64,000 nucleotides of DNA from Zymoseptoria tritici IPO323. Taxonomy: Eukaryota; Ascomycota; Dothideomycetes; Mycosphaerellales; Mycosphaerellaceae. Position 1 is the first letter of the stretch. Each line of letters opens with the position of its first letter. The position numbers were made by a program, and so were the translations under genes. The notes below the pieces were generated by a model. That model searched no databases. It was not told the DNA's origin and saw nothing but the letters and a program-made list of their open reading frames with translations. Below, in pieces: positions 56,265 through 64,000 of this stretch. Location of the stretch: the NCBI RefSeq assembly GCF_000219625.1, contig NC_018217.1:1984001-2048000 (forward strand), read 5' to 3'.

Positions 56265-58436
56265 ATGCGAACCGCCCTTCCCCTCGCGCGAACGTGTCTC
56301 TCCTCCCTCGCCCGCCCATCCCTCCGCCCTCAAGTCCTCCGACACATCCACTACAGCGCCCACAGCGGCGGCCGAAGAACAAGTCCCTCCTCTCTTCTCC
56401 ACTTCCTCCGCGCAAACTTCCGCGCTCCACCCTCACCCGTCAAAGGCGGCAGCGTACTCCTCGCGGCCCTCAGTCCCGTTGCTTTTGTTCAAATCGCAGA
56501 AGATGACGATAATAAAGATGGCCTCACACATGAGGAGCGGATGCTGGAGTCTTCAAGGAAAGAGCTGGCGGAGCAAGTCCCAGATCGACTGAAGAATTCG
56601 AACAAAATCCGAGTGGGCATATACAGATTTGTGGACGAATGGATATGGGAACCCTTAGCGACAGGGCTGAGATTCTTGCATTTGGTGGTGATTTTCGTGC
56701 CGGTTTTGGTCTCTGTGCCGGCGATATGGTTTGGCGCGAGGAGACCGGATAGGGATAATGAACGAGGGGGCACGCTGTGGTGGTATGGATTTCTGGTGTC
56801 GAGTATGGAACGAGCGGGTGCTGCGTTCATCAAATTGGGACAGTGGGCGGCGAGTCGCACGGATATATTCCCTACCGAGATGTGCATGATCATGTCTTCG
56901 CTGCATTCGAACGCGCCGGCGCATTCGTTGAAGGTGACGAAGAAGACGATCGAGAGGGCATTTGGCATGCCATTTGAGGAGATCTTTGATGAGTTTCACG
57001 AGCAGCCGCTGGGAGTGGGTGCTATTGCTCAGGTCTACAAGGCGAAGCTGAAGCCAGATTTGGCGGCAGCGGAGGATGATGCTGAGGACGTTCCACAAAC
57101 GATGCGGGCGAGAGCACTACGAACCGTGGATCCATTACTGAAGAGCACACCTCATCGTGTGCCCTCCACCTACGTCGCGATCAAGGTCCTCCACCCCAAG
57201 ATCGAACGGATCGTCCGACGAGATCTCAAAATCATGTCCTTCTTCGCCAGCGTCATCAACGCCATTCCCACAATGGAATGGCTCTCCTTTCCCGACGAAG
57301 TCGCCCAATTCGGCGAAATGATGCGTCTCCAACTCGACCTCCGCATCGAAGCCGCCAATCTCACTCTCTTCCGCACCAAATTCCGCAATCGCTCGACCGC
57401 TTGGTTCCCATACCCCTACACGCAATACACCTCCCGCCAAGTCCTCGTCGAAGAATTCGCCACGGGCATCCCGATGGAACATTTCCTCGACAACGGCGGC
57501 GGCGTCTTCCAGAAAGAAATCGCCGAAGAAGGCCTCGATGCTTTCCTCCACATGCTGTTGCTGGACAACTTCATCCACGCCGACCTCCATCCGGGCAACA
57601 TCATGGTGCGCTTCTACAAACCCGCCACCCTCAAACACCGCGCTCCTCATCTCCCCGTACCTTCCCTTAGCGGAGAGGAGAAGCCGAGCACCAAGACGAA
57701 AGAAGTGAAAGAGTCCACCGACGTCACCGAGGAAGTCCTCGCCCGCTTGCGACCTCACCGCCACGACAAGCCCTCCTGGCTCAACACCCTCAAGGAGATC
57801 GATCGCGAAGGCTACCGTCCGCAACTCATCTTCATCGACACCGGACTCGTGACGGAACTCAACGAGACCAACCGCGCGAATTTCCTCGAGTTGTTCAAAG
57901 CCGTCGCGGAATTCGATGGCTACAAAGCGGGTCATCTGATGGTTGAACGATGTCGACAACCCGACGCGGTGCTGGATAAAGAGGTTTTTGCGTTGAGGAT
58001 GCAGCATTTGGTACTGGGCGTGAAGTCGAGGACATTTGCACTGGGGAATATTAAGATTGGGGATATTTTGAATGAGGTTTTGGATATGGTCAGGTCGCAT
58101 CACGTTAGGTTGGAAGGAGACTTTGTCAACGTTGTGCTTTCTATCTTGCTACTGGAGGGGATCGGACGCAACCTGGATCCGGAGATGGATTTGTTCTCGG
58201 GGTAGGCATCCGCTTTCTCTTGGTCCTGACCTTCTCGATATCCCGCTAACATGCTTCGCAGTGCCCTCCCCATTCTCCGGCAACTCGGCGCGCAGTCCAG
58301 CAAGTCCATCTTCCAGTCGGGAGACCTATCAATGGTGAAAGTCTGGGCGGGACTCGAAGCGAGGAAGTTTTTGCAGGCGAGCGTCGAGAGCGTGGAGAAT
58401 TGTGTCAAGTATGATATGTTGTCGCCGAACTTTTAG
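56265..58436 (+). CDS. ABC1/ADCK (UbiB) family mitochondrial protein, ADCK2/Cqd1-like
   Basis: Exons 56265-58201 and 58262-58436 give 703 residues. The N-terminus (MRTALPLARTCLSSLARPSLRPQ...) is Arg/Ser/Leu-rich and lacks acids, a mitochondrial targeting signal. A membrane segment (FLHLVVIFVPVLVSVPAIW) precedes the atypical kinase core: KLGQ in FIKLGQWAASRTDIFP (the KxGQ motif), the Ala-rich nucleotide loop PLGVGAIAQVYKAKL, VAIKVLHP with the lysine, the catalytic IHADLHPGN, and FIDTGL in place of DFG. The family controls coenzyme Q distribution and phospholipids in mitochondria; the membrane anchor and linker between IHADLHPGN and FIDTG fit the ADCK2/Cqd1 branch. The intron has a GCTAAC branch site. 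Confidence 0.9.
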
Positions 58437-58574
58437 GACGACAGGGCGTGGGTAAACAGGCCCATGCGAATTTTGGCAGGAGATGGATGATCTCGGCCCA
58501 GCAAGAGGAGAAGAGAATGCATTGTGACGCTTCCTTCCAGTCGACGGTTGGATTTGATTCGAGCGGTGATCTCC

Positions 58575-59641
58575 TCATTTTCCTGCTCGATCAGTCTTCA
58601 AGCCTCCTGCAACGAATGACACGAACAGCGCCAGGACTGCCACGTATGCCGCTGTAGTGGCAAAGATCCTGTCCCTGTTCGCCCTAGTAAAAAAAGAACA
58701 TGCCAAATGAAAAAATCAAGATTTACGCCATCAGGAGACCCAGCTTCACGCCGTCTGATTCGACAGTGTACAACGGCAGTACCGAAACCACCAGGAGTAG
58801 CACAGCCAGGGCAGCACTGATGACTCCTGTCAATCGCGTTACCCACTTGTCTTCGAAGACTCGTGCGTTGAACATGAATTGATCCGAGTTGCCATCGTTC
58901 GCACGTACGGCGGTCAAAGCTCTCGGGTAAAAGTCTCTCAGGAAGTTGGTGATCAAGTCGTCGTCCAGTGATGTCTTCCAAACAACTAGATCTTGTTCTC
59001 GGGCATCTCCATTTCCGCGTGGAAGGTAGTCTCCCCGACAATGTCGTTCTCGCTATTCACATATTCGGCCACGGCTCGGAGACTACCCTTTACACGCGTT
59101 CCCGGCTCATTGAGACGGGCTATGCTGCTGGCCGATGATAGAGCAAGAATCTAGACTCTCTCGTCAGCGAAGGGCCGCGGTGAGTAGTGCATCCATCCTA
59201 TGATAAGTCTCAAGCTTTCCTCGAATCTTGTCGCTTAGATGGTGCATTTCCCATCCCACGGTTTCTGGCAATACCGGCCCACTGCTGAATCCTGGCCCAA
59301 TTCACTTGCGACGAAATTGCGTCGTCGTCTCGTACCATCGATGTTTCCAGCCGTTCGAGCTCTCTCTCCAAGCTAGCGAGTTCATTCTGCATAAATACCA
59401 AGTTCAAGGCCGTCAGTTTGTTGAACTTTTGGAAAACGAACATTTCATGGTCGAGGCCCTCGACTATGAAGTTGATCAAACCTGGGAATCCACGCTGAGG
59501 CCTCGCATAGTCGTGTACAGATCTTTTGAGATCTGAGGCTGCCTCCGAGTTGGGGCCCTCGGGAGCAGCTCCTGTATGACCGCGTGAACCTTCGTCGCCA
59601 GGTCTGTCTGCATCGCTGCGTCTTAGCTCCGAGTCGGCCAT
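58575..59641 (-). pseudogene. DUF6594 membrane-protein pseudogene
   Basis: The start at 59641 gives an intact DUF6594-like N-terminal part (GFPGLINFIVEGLDHEMFVFQKFN, ALNLVFMQNELASLERELERLE). Reading then requires changes of frame near 59295 (to reach WEMHHLSDKIRGKLETYHRMDALLTAALR), near 59140 (ARLNEPGTRVKGSLRAVAEYVNSEN) and near 58965 (SLDDDLITNFLRDFYPRAL). It ends in the usual membrane region (VTRLTGVISAALAVLLLVVSVLPLY, then RIFATTAAYVAVLALFVSFV). Inside the last part a TAA and an extra T in a 7-T run break the frame. A GT-AG pair (58684-58726) would remove both, but only 43 bases, which is too short for a normal intron. Several independent lesions make a dead gene most likely. DUF6594 proteins are fungal membrane proteins of unknown role. 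Confidence 0.7.
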
Positions 59642-60162
59642 GTTGAATGTCGAGAGCGTGTTCCCTGTGTTTGCCTCGCTCGGCGATAAGTTTTCAGAAG
59701 ATCAACGAAACGATACGCTCGCAGGTGAGCTGAATGAAAACAGGGAGTGGCAGCTCGCCATGTATGATATGTCCTCTGACCAGACTTATAGGCTTCAAGA
59801 GCACAATGCGGGAGCAGTCAGAGTAAGCACCACATAAGCCCATCATTGGGCGTTGTGGAAGCGAAGTGCATGTACTATGCTGCGAACCTATGCACACCAG
59901 GTTTAACGCAGCTCAGACGAGTCTTCGACATCCGGCGTCGCTGCACCTCCACGCAGTCTTGCTATCATTCAAACCGCGCCGCGCGCTGTATCCTGAGGAA
60001 AGGGAACCATTTTGAAGAGTGGTTCATGGCAAAATCCTGGTCAGATCACCATCGTATTCATTACAGCACATACCCGCCACCTCCATGACACATCTCCAGC
60101 CAGCCTCAGCATGGCATATATCATAACAACATCGTCACTCCCATCATTCATCATCCGCTGCA
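59642..60162. other. No gene recognised
   Basis: About 520 bases between the DUF6594 pseudogene start and the 3' end of the NDT80-like gene. Nothing seen. Confidence 0.4.
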
Positions 60163-62004
60163 TCAACTCACCCCCTCACTAAAATACCGCTTACTCCGCC
60201 CCTTGTTCCCTCTCTCCTCCGCCCTGTACCCGCCACCACCCAACCCTCCATCCACAACCCTCGGGTCCAACGGTAATTTCGTATGATGCACCACATGCGG
60301 GCGATAGACCGCTTCCACAGGTGGCATCCAGTCGTCCAAACCGAGGGGGAAGTACTCGTACAAGAGATCGGCGGACTCATCGGGGGAGTTAATGGAGTGC
60401 AGACCTGCGGCGTCGCGGGTGGAGAAAGAGGGTGGGCGGACGGGAGGTGGGAGGCGACTTCGTTTTGAGGTGTGGACGATTGGTGGGGAGGTGGAGGAGG
60501 GGTTTGTTGTACTCCGCGTTGTGGGGTCCAAGGGAGAGGGTGTGGGTGTTTCGTCTTCGAGGAGGGAGAGGTTTACGGGCGCTGGAGGAGGAGGGCGCAT
60601 TGTTGTTGATGATGGCGGTCGATTTGGGTTTAAGCGAGGTTGTTCGTAGGGTGTGGGAGGGGTTGTGAGGGGAGCTTGTGCGCCAGAGGTGGTGTGTTGT
60701 TGAGAAGAGTATTGTTGGTCAGCAGGTTGTTGAGGTGGCCAATTGAGCGCATTGGTCTGCTGCTGTTGTTGGAAGTTTTCGGACTCATGAGGATCGTAGA
60801 ACGAAGCCATCGATACACTCGGAGCATGATGCCGTTCTGTCTTGATGGGATTCGAAGTCGGTGCTTCTGTCTTTTGCTGCTTCGGGGTCGCAGTCGGGCC
60901 CTCATTAGACGAGCTGGATGCTCTGCCTGGAAGGTTCGATGTCTTCCTCGCATGACCACCACCATTCAGCGGCATGTCTTTTCTCGACTGAAAGTTCCGT
61001 GGACTTCGACCTCGTACAATGATAGCACCTGATTGAACTGAAGCGATGGGAATCTTCCCGCCCGTCGCGAGGGTCGCGAGCAACTTTAGCTTCACTACAA
61101 AGTGTTGCTGCAATTCTTTCCGTCGACCATTATTCGCGGTCGCGATTCTGAATTGCAATCTTTTCCACTGAAACGGAAAGCTAGCGAAGTCCGTATTCAT
61201 CTCCTGAACATTTATCAAATCAATAGGAAACGAAGGAGGCTCGCGCTCCGTCTTGTCCTCCGGTACAGACGACGTCGGATTCGTAGGTGTCTTCCACGGC
61301 ACAGAAATGATCTTGACTGAGTTTCCTTCTGTTGACTCCGTCGCGCTGATCACCAACTCTTGTCCGATTATGGGTATTTGCTCTCCCTGCTCTGTCATGA
61401 TGTACCTCAACGTCCTGGGTAATGTGATCTCTCCTGTGATCTGGAACAGATTCCTCCGATAGCACGTCAACTCCGAGGGGGGAGGTTGTGCATCTCCTGC
61501 CGATGCCCACGGCGACTCGGCCAGGAAGAACATGCCATGTAATTGCGCTGATAGCGATATTGTTGTTCGCCGATATGTGTAGTCGAGAAGTGTATAGTCT
61601 AGTGTCGGAGGCGAGAAGCTCAACAGCTTATTGTCGCGATCGATCGAAGGCGTTTCGGTATCATGAGCATCATTCTGCGCCGGAGCTTCGAATGCGCTAA
61701 CGACATCAGAGAAGGGATCTTCGTACGCGCTGGCGAAGCGCTTGAGAGGTTGCTGTTGCAATGAATGCAGATTCAGATCCTCACTCCTGCGACACAAAAC
61801 CACAATCAGCTCCAACACAACGAAACCGAGACGTATGGTCGCAACTCACGCGGCATAACCTCCATACGTCGAATGATGGTCCGCAAACTCCGACGGCAGC
61901 AGCATTTCCTGGAACGGATCCTGCTGCGAACCACCGGCATTGGGATGCTGCATCTGCGTCGCCAGGTAGGTCATGGTCGAAGGATCGAAGCCGGAGAGGT
62001 CCAT
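60163..62004 (-). CDS. NDT80/PhoG-family transcription factor, VIB-1/XprG-like
   Basis: Minus-strand exons 62004-61850 and 61786-60163 give 592 residues. The N-terminal activation-like region (MDLSGFDPSTMTYLATQMQ) leads to ASAYEDPFSDVVSAFEAPAQ. The Ndt80 p53-like DNA-binding fold spans about 100-310: SLSAQLHGMFFLAE, ELTCYRRNLFQITGEI, INVQEMNTDFASFPFQWKRLQFRIATANNGRR, ELQQHFVVKLKLLATL, KIPIASVQSGAIIVRGRSPRNFQSR. The C-terminal half is Pro/Ser/Gln-rich. In Neurospora VIB-1 controls heterokaryon-incompatibility cell death and protease genes; in Aspergillus XprG controls extracellular proteases and starvation responses. Which of these this gene does is not visible. The intron is 63 bases and joins in phase, giving GYAASEDLNLHS. 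Confidence 0.85.
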
Positions 62005-63153
62005 GGTGGGCGGTGGGGATGTCGTAGGCGCATGTATGAGAGAGGGGGCGCCGTTGAATGAACTCTACATTCGCATATGCGGACAGAGGGTAGTATGCGC
62101 TCGTAGGGCGGTGTGGTGGAAACTCTCCCTCGGAAGAGCGTGGTGTGGTAGCTGGTGGTGTAGATGCACTTCTCCCAATGTGTGTTTCCTCCTCTTCACA
62201 GTTGCAAGACAGACCCGTCAAAGAGGTCCCGCTGCTTGTCTTCCTGCGCCGAGCCAGCCACTCCGCTTCGCCCTGCTTCTGAGGTGTTGTAGTCGCACCG
62301 AACTTCGCGACCCGTGTGAGGGTGTAGAGGCACGGCAGCAGCTCGACGCGGATAATGTGCAACACGGAATCCTCGCTCTTTCCCGCGAATTTGATTGCTG
62401 TTCGGGAGGATTCGATGCGGTAGGCCGTACAGGTCGTGCAGTCGGTCGCACGTCGAACAGTCTGGTTGCAAAGTCGATCAATGCATCCTGCACTCGTTCA
62501 TCATTTTGTTGCTCGTCTCTCTATCGTTCCCATCGGATGGAGCTCCCCCCGACGGTGGGGCTGGAAGCCTGGAACGCTGTACCGTGTCTTGCTGGTGGTC
62601 GACTCGTCGGATGCCTAATGCCAGTTTCCTGGGATGAGGTGAGCAGTTCCTTCTGTCGTCGATGCTGCTGAAACGTGTGACAATTATAATTTCATTGCAT
62701 GATGATAGATGGAGTGTGGTGAAGGTCATGCTACCTTATTGATCGTCCTGTCCATGTGGGCGGGCGTGAGCGGCCTTCCCCGACACGAGTCATGAAGAAG
62801 ATCCCGATCCGATCGAGACCCTGGCGTGTGGACTGTGGGGAGAGCTTACCTTACCTTAGGTTCTTCCATGTCCACGAGCACGTGCGGATGCATTGTCCAG
62901 ATAGAGAAGTCTAACTCCCGTCGTTTCGAGGAACAACGTCGACGATGAGGGAGAGGCGCGTGGGCCACATCACAAAGAAAACTCATGCACCAAAGTCTGG
63001 AGCAAATCCATGCGGTTCCCTCCTCCTTCAGCCAATACCAAGTACCTTAGCTCAGCACCAAGTCCTCCGTATATCCGTACATATATCTAGTATCTCCTAC
63101 AAGTCCGCCCAAGACAGGACCAGCCCTGCTTGCCATGTCCCACGAACGCTTCC
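62005..63153. other. Long upstream region of the NDT80-like gene; no gene recognised
   Basis: About 1.15 kb. Frames here are short and without domains. A long 5' leader and promoter for the transcription factor is likely. The motif CTTACCTTACCTTAGG at 62849-62864 is a short repeat without known meaning. Confidence 0.4.
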
Positions 63154-64000
63154 TCAAGTCGGAGGAACCATAGTCCAAGTCGCCGCATCACAACTGACCT
63201 CCTCAAATCCATGCAAAACACTAAACCCCATCGCCGACAATCCATCGAAATTCCCGTCCCCATCCATCTACCCAACACGTTAGCGATCACCTCATCCACA
63301 GACTGTCTTTCTTGAGGTGGTTCAATACTCACATAATCCAACAAACAAGCCCCACAACCCTGCGCCTTGACCTGCCTCATCCCCAAAAGAATCAATCCTT
63401 GCAACAACGTCGAATACTCACCCACACTCGGACTGATGACCGGACTACTAATTCCTCCCACCGTCCCACCATCTCCCACCTCCCTTGAAGCGGGCACAAA
63501 CTCCGCTAATGTAGATTGCATATTGTACAGCACCACCGTGCCGACCAGGGCACCATCCTCCGGCCTCTTGGCGCGAATGATACCGCACGCAGCCGGGTCC
63601 GCGAGGGCGAGCTTGTACACTTCCGCGAGACCTTGGCGATTGTTGGTTTTGATGTGGTCCAGCACCGGGCCGGCGTAGTCCCAGCCGTAGACGAGGTCGA
63701 AGTCGACGTTTGCACTTTGCAAGCTCTTGGCCATGCCGTCAGGTGGCGACCACGTGCTCAAATTGCGGGCGACCATACTGCACACGGAGCGAGAGAGGGC
63801 CGTGTTCCATCCCAGATCTGCGAACCACGAGCGGAGACGTTTGCGGTCGGAGGTGTGTTGACCCGTCGGGATGCCGAGGTAGAGAGATGGCAAGCGGGAG
63901 CCAAGTTGGAAGCGCTTGACGCCTTCACGTTGGAGGAGAGTACGGAGCGCGCGGGAGTGAAGGGAGTGGCCGATGGAGAGTTTGCGGCGGGAAGGGTCGA
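63154..64000 (-). CDS. C-terminal part of a GNAT-domain protein (5' end outside window)
   Basis: The frame enters from the window edge and runs to 63333; after a 65-base intron (63332-63268, GTGAGT with a CGCTAAC branch site) the last exon is 63267-63154. The joined C-terminus reads GACLLDY then MDGDGNFDGLSAMGFSVLHGFEEV. GNAT-like features are YKLALADPAACGIIRAKRPEDGALVGTVVLYN (strand 4 region), GLILLGMRQVKAQGCGACLLDY (CoA-binding helix) and DGLSAMGFSVLHGFEEV (motif B). The upstream residues (IGHSLHSRALRTLLQREGVKRFQLGSRLPSLYLGIP) resemble the region that joins a glycoside hydrolase family 3 domain to tandem GNAT domains in some fungal proteins, so a beta-N-acetylhexosaminidase-acetyltransferase fusion is possible. 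That domain is not inside this window. Confidence 0.65.

Noticed and set aside
57135..58103. Minus-strand 322-codon frame in the ADCK-like gene
   Set aside because: Antisense shadow; the + strand has all kinase-like motifs in order.
58684..58726. A true intron rescuing the DUF6594 gene
   Set aside because: Only 43 bases, and several other frameshifts upstream would remain.

Overview
This window looks like a filamentous ascomycete, most likely a Dothideomycete. The genes carry short GT-AG introns of about 50-80 bases, they are densely packed on both strands with CT-rich leaders, and they include fungal families such as HET, DUF6594, the SRPK, ERG25 and NCA2 genes, an NDT80/VIB-1-like factor and a Lys2-type reductase. 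There are no bacterial features.

Region 1 (1-5600) is a decayed repeat island. Long reading frames run through it, broken only by TAG and TAA codons, in TpA-rich sequence. This is what repeat-induced point mutation (RIP) at CpA leaves behind. It holds two diverged copies of one gene type (1-968 and 2139-3838), the second with a DUF3716-like cysteine cluster, and a third unrelated dead frame (4584-5213). Each of the two gene copies is followed by a pair of small hairpins with an almost constant loop. Compensating changes in one stem suggest a selected structure.

Region 2 (5.6-15.5 kb) is accessory. It has a broken kinase-like gene, a small secreted cysteine-containing protein, two tandem single-pass membrane proteins and a HET-domain gene cut by one in-frame TGA.

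Region 3 (15.5-39.5 kb) is mostly housekeeping: an SR-protein kinase, ERG25 C-4 sterol methyl oxidase, NCA2, a Sec4/Rab8-type GTPase, HGH1, a GRIP-domain golgin, a Cid1-type nucleotidyltransferase and the TFIIF alpha subunit. It is interrupted at 24-25.3 kb by a tandem pair of small secreted six-cysteine proteins, one of them frameshifted, with a 39-base terminal-inverted-repeat (MITE-like) element between them. A decayed copy of the last TFIIF domain lies just downstream of that gene.

Region 4 (40-56 kb) could be a biosynthetic neighbourhood: a class I terpene synthase, a single-pass membrane protein, a GNAT acetyltransferase, a flavin monooxygenase, a three-unit array of small unknown ORFs, a Lys2-type A-T-R reductase lacking the usual N-terminal region, and an Atg22-like transporter. 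Co-regulation cannot be seen from sequence.

Region 5 (56-64 kb) holds an ADCK/UbiB mitochondrial protein, a DUF6594 pseudogene, an NDT80/VIB-1-like transcription factor and the 3' part of a GNAT-containing gene that runs off the window.
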